Shown here: in pieces, positions 28,757 through 37,955 of the stretch
Numbering within the stretch: the first letter of the stretch is position 1
Layout: the number at the start of each line of letters is the position of its first letter
Assembly: GCF_014672835.1 (NCBI RefSeq)
Contig: NZ_CP060244.1
Coordinates: 1,467,001 to 1,531,000, forward strand
Length of the DNA stretch: 64,000 nt
Direction of reading: 5' to 3'
Source: Entomobacter blattae
GTDB taxonomy: Bacteria > Pseudomonadota > Alphaproteobacteria > Acetobacterales > Acetobacteraceae
Made by a program: the position numbers and the translations under genes
The notes under the pieces: model-generated
Seen by the model: the letters and a program-made list of their open reading frames with translations, nothing else
What the model was told of the DNA's origin: nothing
Databases searched by the model: none

Positions 28757-29589
28757 TAAAGGTTTTTTACGAGTGCTTACTTTTAGAGATTCGTCACATT
28801 CATTATAGGTTTAAACATAATAGGATAAGGTGATGATATTTTATGGCTTGGATATTGTACCCTTTATTTGGAATATCTCTACCAACAACGTAACAACTCA
28901 AGCAGGTTGAGTTTGAGAATGCCAGGACGGATAAAGGTTTTTCCTCTCCGTGTTGCGAGGAGGCAACCAATTTTGTTGAGCCGTGCGGCTAAACGAGGTG
29001 AGAGGGCTTATTAAAAAGCTTTTTTATCCAAAGAGTTTTGCCCAAGTGGCCTATGAGGGTGGTTATAAAGGGCGCATTGATTTTTTTAAAGTGCGTGCCT
29101 TAAAAGCGAGACATCAGATCAGCTCTAAAAAGCTGTCCTTGCACCATTCCTATCCTTAGCAAGCGTTTAAACCCTCGCGGATGAAGCCAATGTCGCTGTG
29201 TGGGGATTATAATTTTCTTGTTTTTGCCGATGCTTTTTATCTCTTTGGTCAGGCTTTTACAGCGGATGGCCATGGATTTGCTTTTGCCTTGAAATATTCT
29301 TATCTTGGATTGTTCTTTTTTATCAGCTGGCCTTCATGGTGAGAGTTTTTTGTTGTGAATGCTCTTTCCTTCCATTTGAAAGTAGAGGGTTTTCGCTTAG
29401 GACCGCGTGTCAGGACCTCTACGAAGAGGGGCAGCCGGTAATAAGTCGAAATTTACTTCTGCTGTAAGGTTAAACACGGCAACAAAATTGAGATTATCCC
29501 CGATTCTACCCTTTTTAATAAATGACGTTTAATACAATTACATTTTTCAGAAAAATGCCTTTATCGCTTGGGTATTCCGGTGGGGATAT
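28757..29589. other. Decayed region between the cold-shock gene and the chimeric pseudogene
   Basis: No gene is recognised. One plus-strand stretch (about 28920-29010) reads PGRIKVFPLRVARRQPILLS, and another (about 29180-29340) reads as hydrophobic sequence, both broken by stops. They look like gene debris but I cannot name the family. Confidence 0.4.
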
Positions 29590-29670
29590 TTCTACAGAGT
29601 ATTGCTGCAGACGATAGTATTTTGATTATTTTGTCACCGGGAGCTTAATGTCACCGATGCCCAGCGCATT
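29590..29670 (+). pseudogene. Fragment copied from purM, 5' piece of a chimera
   Basis: Bases 29618-29670 match the purM coding strand (complement of 63873-63930) closely. Both contain attattttg, then caccggg, then gatgcccagcgcatt. In protein terms the piece reads LNVTDAQRI where PurM has LNVADAQRI. Looser likeness extends back to about 29580. The piece stops abruptly at about 29670, where emrB-like sequence begins. Confidence 0.88.
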
Positions 29671-30255
29671 TTGCCGTCGTTGTGACGCTGGCTGCTTTTA
29701 TGGAGGTGCTTGATACCACTATTGTGAATGTATCGCTTCCGCATATTGCAGGGAACTTGTCAACCACTTACGATGATGCAACCTGGACACTGACATCCTA
29801 TTTGGCTGCTAATGGCATTGTGCTGACCATTTCAGGCTGGTTAGGCCGTGTTCTGGGCCGACGGCGCTATTTTCTTATTTGTATCCTTGCATTTTCTTTT
29901 TCCTCTTTTTTGTGTGGTATTGCTACTAGCCTACCTGAGCTGATTATTTTTCGCCTCATGCAAGGGTTTTTTGGTGGGGGTCTTCAACCTAACCAGCAAT
30001 CTATTATTCTTGACACTTTTCCCCCTGCAAAGAGGGGAGCAGCTTTTGGGTTGACGGCTGTAGCAACCATTGTTGCTCCCGTGATCGGCCCGACATTGGG
30101 AGGGTGGATAACGGATAATTACTCGTGGCGGTGGATTTTCTTCATTAACGTCCCTATTGGTGTTTTAACCACATTTGCAGTTGCTGCTGTGGTTGATGAT
30201 CCACCTTGGGCCAAAAAACAGAAATCCTCGGTTGATGTTATAGGACTGTCCCTTA
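29671..30255 (+). pseudogene. Truncated EmrB-type MFS exporter (DHA2 family)
   Basis: About 195 residues of a drug:H+ antiporter of the 14-TM DHA2/EmrB family are readable. They include AAFMEVLDTTIVNVSLPHIA (the motif of helix 1), ATWTLTSYLAANGIVLTISG, LGRRRYF, RLMQGFFGGGLQP and GGWITDNYSWRWIFFINVPIG. A complete EmrB has about 510 residues, so helices 7-14 are missing. The frame runs on into out-of-frame purM sequence and stops at 30371, giving a 229-codon chimeric frame that begins near 29682. No emrA partner is visible. It is not functional as an exporter. Confidence 0.88.
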
Positions 30256-30375
30256 TTACGATTGGGCTGGGCTTGCTGTGGAGCCTGCAGAACGTACAGC
30301 CCTTTTGTCCACACCCATTAAGGCAGGTGATAAGCTCATTGATTTGTCGTCTTCGGGGCTTTAGGGTATGAGGGC
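30256..30375 (+). pseudogene. Fragment copied from purM, 3' piece of the chimera
   Basis: This piece matches purM (complement of about 63674-63780) with small substitutions. The shared strings include ctgcagaacgtacagccc and cccattaaggcagg, and the end resembles gggctt at the purM LPSSGLHS codons. Around 30250-30275 the sequence fits both emrB and purM, so the junction lies in microhomology. The 114 bp of purM between the two donor segments (63759-63872) is replaced by the emrB piece. Confidence 0.9.
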
Positions 30376-30596
30376 GGCCAGTTGAGAGGCGAGGCAATGG
30401 CTTTTTCTCACCTGTTAGGTTTTGCCTCTGTGAGGTTTTTTGCTTTATCGATGAGAAAAAGTGATTTCTAGCCAAAGGGAGTTGTTTTTAAAGTGATGCC
30501 ATTGTTGAAAGGAATGTCGTTAAGAACCGGTCTGGTGATAAAGGGTTTAGCAATTTTCTACAGGGGTTTAGCAAGAGGGGTTTAACAATAGGGGGG
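30376..30596. repeat. Intergenic spacer with degenerate repeats
   Basis: A unit of about 16-20 bp containing ggggtttagcaa recurs three to four times near 30537-30598. No gene is seen. Confidence 0.5.
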
Positions 30597-33500
30597 TTAG
30601 GAATTTTTAGGAGCGAGGAATTTTTTAATTTCTTCCAAGGCCTCCTTGAGGCCCACCCGTAGGGGGTTGGTTCCAGGGGGAAAGGCAGAGAGCATTCGGG
30701 TTGGGGTACGCCTGTCGAGCAGAACAAACACACCTTTGTCATTTTGCGTGCGAATAAGACGGCCAAAGGCCTGGCGAAGCTTAAGGCGAACGCTTTGCTC
30801 ATCATAAAGGGAAGGATTGCCTTCTGAAAGATGAATGCGCCGTTCACGGTGAAGAATTGTCCCCCGTGGCCAAGGGATTCTCTCAAAGGCCACCAATCTT
30901 AAGGAATTGCCGGGCACATCAACCCCATCTCGCATGGCATCCGTCCCTAACAGGCACGAATGGGGGTCTGCCTTAAACAGATCAATCAGGCTGGTATTAC
31001 TAATCCCATCAACATGTTGGGCAAAAAGGGTAATGCCTTGTTGTTGTAAAGGATCAACCAAGAGCTTGTAGGTGGCTTGCAAGCGGCTGATAGCGGTAAA
31101 TAACCCCAGCCCTCCACCACCTGACGCACAGAATAAGGCCTTAAAGGCACTGGCTAAAAGGGCAATGTCGTTATGTTGGACATCGGTGATAATAAAGGTT
31201 CGGGTTTGCTCTGCATAATTAAAGGGGCTGCTGAGGGAAGCCCGTATGGCTGGGAAAGGAAAATGACAAGCGCCCAGCCTTTTTTCTGCCATGTGCCAGG
31301 ATTCTTCAGTTTGGGTATCGGCCTGGTCCCGTAGCGTTGCTGAGGTCATGACAATTCCCTTGCTGAGGGGCGCCATATTCAGGGAAAAGGGCAGGGATGG
31401 GTCTGTCCAGTGGCGGTAAATGCCTAGATTATAGGCCCCAGGGGAGATGGTTGAAAAATAGTCCAGACTGAGGAAGGAAATGGTGGCGGGTGTTTCAGAG
31501 GTTTCAGAACAAGGGTGTGTATTTTGGGCTATAAGATTTTCTAGAATGGCATCCCAGGCGGTAAGGCGCTCTATGCCATGGCGCTGGAGGCTAACGAGAA
31601 GCCCTTCAATATGAAGCCGTATGTTTTTTTCGAGGGTTTGAGGGTTGGCTTCCAGATAGGTTTTTAAGGCTGTTGCGAGTTTTTTAAGGATACTGGCAAT
31701 TTCTCTTAACCCTGATTTAAGATTTTGGATAACGGGCAGGGAATGGGCCGGAAGCGGAAAAGGGTCGGCTTCTCGGGAAGCATAGGTTGATGAGTTTTTT
31801 TTGGCGGTACTGTGCAGGTGAATATGTTTGCGGAAAACCAATAAAAGCTGTTCTACAAGGGTAAGGGGTATAAGAGGGGAAGAAAAAGGGAGTTGGCCAT
31901 CTTCTGGTTGCGATCTGTTTTCTGGTTCTGATCCATTCTCTGGTTCTGATCCATTCTCTGGTTGTGACCCATTCTCTGGCTGTGACCCATTCTCTGGCTG
32001 TGACAATGTGTCTTCAAAAAGCTGATCGATCCTTTTGTTCCACCCACTTTCGGGGAGGGTTTTATGGGTGACAAGATAGAGGCTGTGCAGGTGCTCGGCA
32101 AGTTCAGGGATGGCATCAAGCAGGGTATCAAACCTTCTTCTTAGCCCTTTTGCACGGGAGTTTTTTCCTTCAGCTCCCAATAACCATCGGCGTAGCTCAG
32201 CGGCCTCAAGGCCGGAAAGGGCAACTGAAAAAGCCTGATCTGCCGCTTCTGGCAGGTGGTGGCCTTCATCAAAAATATAATGTGTAGGCAGGGTTTCGGG
32301 GGTTTGCTCGGATGAAGGATCGGCCTGGGTCTTTTCGGGGTGGGCCCAGGCGATTTGATACATGCTGAGAGCATGGTTGGTAATAACAATATCGGCCGTT
32401 TTGGCCTTGCGGATGGAATGTTCAATAAAACAGCACTGATAATGCGGGCAAGCCCCATGGATACATTCTCCCCTTTTATCGGTGAGGGCTGAAAGGTTCA
32501 GCTGGGGGAAAAGGTCTGCAAACCATCCGGGTAAATCCCCTCCCAATATATCGCCATCCTGGCTTGCTGTAGCCCAACGGGCAAGATGAGCATAGGCAAT
32601 ATGCCGGTTTGAAGGGCCCCTTATTTCTTCAGGGGGGGCTTCCTCAGGGGGAAATCCCGCAGAAGACGCAGAAAGGGTGCCATAAACTCTTCCTGTGGCG
32701 TTGCTTTCGTTTCTGAAAACCGAAAGGGATGTGGGAAGGTTTTCTTCCATGTTTAAAAGGCAAAGGTAGTTTTCACGCCCTTTTCGTAAAATGATGTTTC
32801 TTTTGGCTTTCTCCTGGTGCGGGAGGAATTTTTGGAGTTCTTTGAAGATTTGATGTTGGAGGTAGCGGGTATAGGTACTGATCCAGACGGGGGCATGGTT
32901 TTTTTTAGACCAGAGCAGGGCAGGGGTAAGGTAGCCCAGGGTTTTGCCGGTTCCTGTGCCCGCTTCTGCCAGAAGAATCACAGGGGGACCTGTATCGGGT
33001 TGGGGGGGCTGGAAGATTGTGGTGATCACGCTTGCAAAATCGGCCTGGCCGGCTCTATTTTCTGCCTTCCTGCCTAGCAGCTGGGCGAGATAGGTACGGG
33101 TTTCCTCAGAAGAGACTGCGTTTGTTTCCGATGGGGGTGGGGTGGGGGCTGGTTCTTCCCATTTGGGCAATCGTCGCCAAACGCGAATAGCATCTTCAAT
33201 GCGCATTTGGGGTGGGGTCTGTGGGGTGATATTGAGGGCATCCAGCACATAAGGCGCCCAATTCCAGTGATGATGATGCAAGAAAAGGGCTAGAGCGATA
33301 ATTTCAGGGGCATTGGGGGTATATTGCAGGCCCTTGATATGTGAAAGAAGCTGTTGGGCGACTTCATAGAGGAGGTAGGGTGTTTCTTCAGCAGAGGCAT
33401 AGCTGTAAAAGGTGCTAGGCTGGGGATGAGAGTAAATTTTTACTCCGTTGGGGTGATGAAAAAAATCCAGAATTCCCCTCAGAGTAGGAACAACATTTTG

Positions 33501-33767
33501 GGCAGGAAAAGCAAAGGTGAAGAGTTCCAGAATATCCATACAGCTTAAAGTGGGGGGCGGTTTGAGGGGGGAAATTCTCAGCTGTTGAAATGTAAAGGGC
33601 TGATAAACCATCAGCAGAGAAGAGTAGGCTGAAAGCTTTTTTAAGAGCTTATTGGGGGGGATAATATGGGGTTTGCCTGTTTCGCTTTCTGTTAAATGGG
33701 CAAAACGGTTGCGGGTAATAAGGGCTGGTAGCTGGGAAATAGGAGAAAGGGTCTGTATGGCTGGCAT
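30597..33767 (-). CDS. DinG/Rad3-like ATP-dependent DNA helicase
   Basis: A superfamily 2 helicase of the DinG/XPD group. From ATG 33767 it is 1056 residues; a TTG at 33794 is possible. An N-terminal region of about 270 residues of unclear role is followed by Walker A AEAGTGTGKTLGYLTPAL. The cysteine-rich block (CIHGACPHYQCCF) would hold an iron-sulfur cluster. The DEAH-type motif is FDEGHHLPEAADQAF. The C-terminal motifs are GIVMTSATL, LLGTDAMRDGVDVPG and RLKLRQAFGRLIR. Between the helicase lobes lie six copies of a six-residue repeat (SQPENG type). DinG-like enzymes resolve R-loops and unusual DNA. This AAB form is longer than E. coli DinG (716 residues). Confidence 0.9.
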   Translation of the reverse strand: MPAIQTLSPISQLPALITRNRFAHLTESETGKPHIIPPNKLLKKLSAYSSLLMVYQPFTFQQLRISPLKPPPTLSCMDILELFTFAFPAQNVVPTLRGILDFFHHPNGVKIYSHPQPSTFYSYASAEETPYLLYEVAQQLLSHIKGLQYTPNAPEIIALALFLHHHHWNWAPYVLDALNITPQTPPQMRIEDAIRVWRRLPKWEEPAPTPPPSETNAVSSEETRTYLAQLLGRKAENRAGQADFASVITTIFQPPQPDTGPPVILLAEAGTGTGKTLGYLTPALLWSKKNHAPVWISTYTRYLQHQIFKELQKFLPHQEKAKRNIILRKGRENYLCLLNMEENLPTSLSVFRNESNATGRVYGTLSASSAGFPPEEAPPEEIRGPSNRHIAYAHLARWATASQDGDILGGDLPGWFADLFPQLNLSALTDKRGECIHGACPHYQCCFIEHSIRKAKTADIVITNHALSMYQIAWAHPEKTQADPSSEQTPETLPTHYIFDEGHHLPEAADQAFSVALSGLEAAELRRWLLGAEGKNSRAKGLRRRFDTLLDAIPELAEHLHSLYLVTHKTLPESGWNKRIDQLFEDTLSQPENGSQPENGSQPENGSEPENGSEPENRSQPEDGQLPFSSPLIPLTLVEQLLLVFRKHIHLHSTAKKNSSTYASREADPFPLPAHSLPVIQNLKSGLREIASILKKLATALKTYLEANPQTLEKNIRLHIEGLLVSLQRHGIERLTAWDAILENLIAQNTHPCSETSETPATISFLSLDYFSTISPGAYNLGIYRHWTDPSLPFSLNMAPLSKGIVMTSATLRDQADTQTEESWHMAEKRLGACHFPFPAIRASLSSPFNYAEQTRTFIITDVQHNDIALLASAFKALFCASGGGGLGLFTAISRLQATYKLLVDPLQQQGITLFAQHVDGISNTSLIDLFKADPHSCLLGTDAMRDGVDVPGNSLRLVAFERIPWPRGTILHRERRIHLSEGNPSLYDEQSVRLKLRQAFGRLIRTQNDKGVFVLLDRRTPTRMLSAFPPGTNPLRVGLKEALEEIKKFLAPKNS
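31901..32004 (-). repeat. In-frame 18-bp tandem repeat inside the helicase gene
   Basis: Six near-identical 18-bp units (ttctctggttgtgaccca type on the plus strand) encode SQPENG or SEPENG in the helicase. Variation is mainly Gln/Glu. Being a multiple of three it keeps the frame; copy number is likely variable between strains. Confidence 0.95.
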
Positions 33768-33913
33768 GGTTTTAAGAAGATGAAAAATAAGCAAAACATG
33801 AACAAAGAGGGTTCAAAAAGAGAATATCCAAACCTACTATTTACTAACTCTGCATAAAATGTAAAGAAGAAGTCCATAATGCAGAATTTTTTCACCAGAA
33901 TATATGGCTAAAT

Positions 33914-35524
33914 ATGACCGATTTACCCCCTTTCCTGATCACTCCGCGCCCAAAGATATGGCCCTTTGAAGAAGCAGAGAAAATAGCGGCTTATTTAAAA
34001 CAGAATGGGAAAGAGGATCCATCCAAACCGGTTTTGATGGAAACAGGATATGGCCCTTCTGGTTTGCCCCATATTGGCACTTTTGGGGAGGTTGCCCGTA
34101 CATCGTGGGTGAGGCAGGCTTTTACGGCTTTAACCGGTAGGCCAACACGGTTGCTTGCCTTTTCAGACGATATGGATGGCTTGCGAAAAGTGCCTGATAA
34201 CGTGCCCAACCAGGAGATGTTGCGTCAGCATCTGGGCCATCCTCTATCGCGTATCCCTGATCCTTTTGGAAAATACGACTCATTTTCAGCCCATAACAAT
34301 GCCATGCTCCGCTCTTTTCTGGACAGTTTTGGTTTTGAGTATGAGTTTGCCTCCTCTTCACAGTATTATACTGAAGGGCGTTTTGATGCTGCCTTAAAAC
34401 GTGTGCTAGAAGTGCATGAGGCCATTGTAAAGGCCGTTTTGCCCACATTGGGGCCAGAGCGTAAAGCCACCTATTCTCCCATTTTGCCCATCCATCCCGA
34501 GACAGGTGTGGTGATGCAAGTAAAAATGGAAAAGGTTGACCCTGTTGCCGGAACAGTTGCCTGGCGAGATGAGAGCGGAAAGCTGTTTGAGACAGAGGTT
34601 ACCGCTGGGCGGGCCAAACTGCAATGGAAGGCGGATTGGGCCATGCGGTGGTATGCGTTGGGTGTAGATTATGAAATGTCGGGCAAAGACCTGATAGAGA
34701 GTGTTAAGCTTTCTGGCAAGATTTGCAAAATACTGGGTGCCCAGCCGCCCCAAGGGCTGACTTATGAATTGTTTTTGGATGAGAAGGGTCAGAAAATTTC
34801 TAAATCCAAAGGCAATGGGCTTTCAGTGGAAGAATGGTTAAGATACGCACCGGCCGAAAGTTTGGCGCAATATATGTTTAATGCTCCTCAACGGGCTAAG
34901 AGACTGTATTTTGACGTCATCCCCAAAGCCACCGATGAATATTATAGCCATGCCGAAACTCTGCGTCGTACCTCGCAGGAGGAGGCCGAAGGAGAGGTGC
35001 AGCGATATACCAACCCAGCCTGGTTTATTGACAAAGGGCAAATTCCTACTCAGCTGAAAACCCCTGTTTCTTTTGCCATGTTGTTAAACTTGGTCAGTGC
35101 GGCCAATGCCGAGAATGCTGATATTCTCTGGGGATTTCTCAAAAGATACGATCCTACCCTTACGCCAGAAGCCTATCCAGAAGTAAGCCGGTTAATTGAA
35201 TACGCCCTCATTTATTATGCGGACTTTGTAAAAGCCTATAAAGAGTTTAGAGCCCCCACAGACCAAGAGCGCAATGCCCTTCACGCCCTTGCCCAGGGCC
35301 TGGCCAGCCTGGATGAAACGAAAAGGCAGGAAGGAGAAGCCCTTCAAAACCTGGTTTTTGAAATTGGCAAAACCTATGAATTTACGCCCTTGCGGGCTTG
35401 GTTTTCCTGTTTATACGAAGTGTTGTTGGGGCAAAAAGAGGGTCCAAGATTTGGCAGTTTTGTTGCTCTTTATGGAATTGATGCAACAATAGGATTGATA
35501 AAATCTGCATTAGAGCGTAAATAA
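33914..35524 (+). CDS. lysS: Class I lysyl-tRNA synthetase
   Basis: Charges tRNA-Lys with lysine. The 536-residue protein is the class I (archaeal/alphaproteobacterial) type, not the class II LysS of E. coli. The HIGH equivalent is in GPSGLPHIGTFGEVAR near residue 55 and the KMSKS equivalent is KISKSKGNGLS near residue 294. The segment ADWAMRWYALGVDYEMSGKD is also typical. The C-terminal helical anticodon-binding part is present. It diverges from the helicase gene. The next gene, in the same direction, is an MprF-like gene whose family uses aminoacyl-tRNA. Confidence 0.97.
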   Translation: MTDLPPFLITPRPKIWPFEEAEKIAAYLKQNGKEDPSKPVLMETGYGPSGLPHIGTFGEVARTSWVRQAFTALTGRPTRLLAFSDDMDGLRKVPDNVPNQEMLRQHLGHPLSRIPDPFGKYDSFSAHNNAMLRSFLDSFGFEYEFASSSQYYTEGRFDAALKRVLEVHEAIVKAVLPTLGPERKATYSPILPIHPETGVVMQVKMEKVDPVAGTVAWRDESGKLFETEVTAGRAKLQWKADWAMRWYALGVDYEMSGKDLIESVKLSGKICKILGAQPPQGLTYELFLDEKGQKISKSKGNGLSVEEWLRYAPAESLAQYMFNAPQRAKRLYFDVIPKATDEYYSHAETLRRTSQEEAEGEVQRYTNPAWFIDKGQIPTQLKTPVSFAMLLNLVSAANAENADILWGFLKRYDPTLTPEAYPEVSRLIEYALIYYADFVKAYKEFRAPTDQERNALHALAQGLASLDETKRQEGEALQNLVFEIGKTYEFTPLRAWFSCLYEVLLGQKEGPRFGSFVALYGIDATIGLIKSALERK

Positions 35525-35716
35525 ACAGAACAACTCTTTATTCAAGTCTGGGTTGTAGTTTGTGAAGACGGCCACGATTATAGGGAAGTTTGGTTTATTC
35601 CTTTCCCTGATTAAAGGGCCTGAATGATAGGTTGAAACAATGATGGGGATGCAAAGGGCTTTCTGTTTTGCCAGATAAGCTTTGCCAGATAAGCACAGGT
35701 CTCCTCGGAAATCGGA

Positions 35717-37753
35717 ATGAAACCAGTTACAGCTTCTTCAAAAGGGTCAGGCTGGCAGAAATATCTGCGTTTTGCCTCCCATGGTGTTGGATTGCTTCTG
35801 ATGATAGGAGCTCTCTACGTTGTGCAGGGCCAATTTCGTGAGCTGCGTATTTCAGATATCAAGAACGCGCTGCATAATATCCCTTGTTTTACCTTGCTTC
35901 TTTCAATAGGATTTACGTTCTTATCCTATTTCATCCTCTCTTTTTATGATCGGCTGGCTACCTTGCAGATTGGCTGCCGTTTGCCGTTTCACAGAACAGC
36001 CTTTGCCGCTTTTTGCTCCTATGTGCTTTCGCACAATCTCGGTTTTTCGGCCATTTCAGGGGCTGCGGTACGTTTTAGGCTGTATGGTAGCTGGGGAGTA
36101 AAACCCTTTGCGATTGCCCAGATTATTGCTTTTTGCTCGACCACTTATCTGTTAGGGGCTATGGCCCTTATTGGCACGGTTTTTATTTTAGAGCCTGCCG
36201 AAGTGCCCATTTTGGGGCAGAAGATGTCTGTGCCCGTGTTGCAAGCCATTGGAGGAATAGCCTGGGTTTTAACCCTTTCCTATGTGGCCCTTTCTGCCCG
36301 GCTTAAGGAATTGGCGATAGGCAAATATAAAATTACCCTGCCAAGTCCTCAGTTGGCTATTTGCCAGGTCATTGTCTCAGCAGCAGATGTCGCTGCGACT
36401 GCTGGCATTGCTTATATTCTTATTCCCCCCTCTGCGGGGCTGGGGTATGGGTCGTTTTTGGCAATCTATATTGCAGCCTATACAGCTGGGCTTATCTCTA
36501 GCGTACCAGCAGGTATAGGGGTTTTTGAGAGCACTATGGTTATGGCGCTCTCCCCTTATATGACGACGTCTTATATTTTAAGTATTATTCTGGTTTTTCG
36601 CCTTTTTTACTATGTTATTCCCCTGTTTGTGGCAGGGGGAATGTTTGCCTTGCATGAAGTTTTTTCCCGTAAGGTTGCCAAGAAGACGATAGCTGAAGAG
36701 AGCCTTGGTGAAGAATCTTTGGCAGGGCATCGGGCCATCAGCAGTCGAAACGCCATTCGTGAGAGTGAGGCGGAACTTTCAGTAGCGGTTTCCATGGTAG
36801 CCTCCTTTCTGTGTGGTATAGGGGTTCTGGTAACCATCTTTGTTGCCTACCCTTTATGGCGGCTAGACCTTACGGCTACCATGAAAACCGCGATTGATAA
36901 CGCCCTTTTTGTGGCAGCGGCAGGCCTTATTGGGGTTTCAATTGGTTTGGCCCACAGGGTTGTGCTGGCTTGGTATCTGGAAATTGCCCTGCTGGTCAGC
37001 TCCTTTATTTTGTGTTGGCTTCGTGGGTCATCATGGCTGGCCCTTCTTTTTATAGGGCTAACATTTTTGCTTATTCTACCCTTCCGGGGGGCCTATTACC
37101 GCAAGGCCAAGATGCTGAACGCCTCTCATCGCTATTCTGTCTTATTATCGTTAGGGGTATTGGGGCTGGCAGGCCTTCTTTTGTGGTGGATTAACCATGA
37201 TTATATTCATGCGGAAAACTGGCACGATGTGCTGGTGTCAACCTCTTTTCCCCTTGGGGTCAAGGGGGCTGTGGGGGCCGCGTTTCTGCTAGGGCTTTTG
37301 ATGTTGTATGGGTTGGTAACCCCTGGGGTGGTTACAGTTGCCCCCTGGACACAGAAAACAGCGGAATATTATCATTCTTTTCCTGCCAAATGCAGCGATC
37401 TGGCTAAAATAAAGCCCGATGGCGTGGTGATGAGCAAAAGCAAGGAAACGGCCTTACCCTTTTTGCGGGAAGAGGGGTTTATTATTGGTATGGGTGATCC
37501 TGTTGGTAAGGAGAGTGATACCATGGAGACCATTCGCTATTTACGCGATTTAGCAGAACAGGAAGGGCGGCGGGTTGTTTTTTGGAATGTGCGTGAAACC
37601 TGGTTGGATCTTTATAAAGATCTCAGCTTGTATCCCTATCAGATCAAACAGCTTCAAGATTGTAATAATGCCTATATTTGCTGCCAGGCTGAAGAGAAAT
37701 TTCTGATCGGCATTTTGTTAAAAAAACGCTATGTTAACTCTCTTTCTCGGTAA
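35717..37753 (+). CDS. MprF-like membrane protein with shortened C-terminal domain
   Basis: MprF proteins make and flip aminoacyl-phosphatidylglycerol. This 678-residue protein has the N-terminal flippase-like region of about eight membrane segments (HNLGFSAISGAAVRFRLYG, VPAGIGVFESTMVMAL) and further membrane helices to about residue 535. The start of the soluble aminoacyltransferase domain follows (FIIGMGDPVGKESDTMETIR ... RRVVFWNVRETWLDLYKDL). That domain normally continues about 200 residues, but here it ends after about 140 with sequence not like the family. A full MprF is about 840-860 residues. It may retain only the flippase, or be a naturally short variant. lysS just upstream could supply lysyl-tRNA. 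Confidence 0.8.
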   Translation: MKPVTASSKGSGWQKYLRFASHGVGLLLMIGALYVVQGQFRELRISDIKNALHNIPCFTLLLSIGFTFLSYFILSFYDRLATLQIGCRLPFHRTAFAAFCSYVLSHNLGFSAISGAAVRFRLYGSWGVKPFAIAQIIAFCSTTYLLGAMALIGTVFILEPAEVPILGQKMSVPVLQAIGGIAWVLTLSYVALSARLKELAIGKYKITLPSPQLAICQVIVSAADVAATAGIAYILIPPSAGLGYGSFLAIYIAAYTAGLISSVPAGIGVFESTMVMALSPYMTTSYILSIILVFRLFYYVIPLFVAGGMFALHEVFSRKVAKKTIAEESLGEESLAGHRAISSRNAIRESEAELSVAVSMVASFLCGIGVLVTIFVAYPLWRLDLTATMKTAIDNALFVAAAGLIGVSIGLAHRVVLAWYLEIALLVSSFILCWLRGSSWLALLFIGLTFLLILPFRGAYYRKAKMLNASHRYSVLLSLGVLGLAGLLLWWINHDYIHAENWHDVLVSTSFPLGVKGAVGAAFLLGLLMLYGLVTPGVVTVAPWTQKTAEYYHSFPAKCSDLAKIKPDGVVMSKSKETALPFLREEGFIIGMGDPVGKESDTMETIRYLRDLAEQEGRRVVFWNVRETWLDLYKDLSLYPYQIKQLQDCNNAYICCQAEEKFLIGILLKKRYVNSLSR

Positions 37754-37955
37754 AAACCCTTCTCTTACACCACACTCTTGGGGGGATGTTTCTTATTGAA
37801 AGGATTGAAGGGATAAGGTTTGCACAGAAGGTGGGAGGAGCCAGAAATAAGGGGCCCCTTGATTTCATAAAAAAAGATATGATATGAAAAATAAATGCCC
37901 AGTTAGGGCTTTCAGTCAGGGCTTTCAGCCTGGGCTTTATTAGAAAGGATAGAAG

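Noticed and set aside
28886-28990. A tRNA or other small RNA near 28900 and near 61720
   Set aside because: No cloverleaf with a TTCGANTC-type arm and CCA-end could be built by eye.
29682-30371. Functional 229-residue MFS exporter
   Set aside because: It has fewer than half the helices, and its last 30 residues are purM sequence in a wrong frame.
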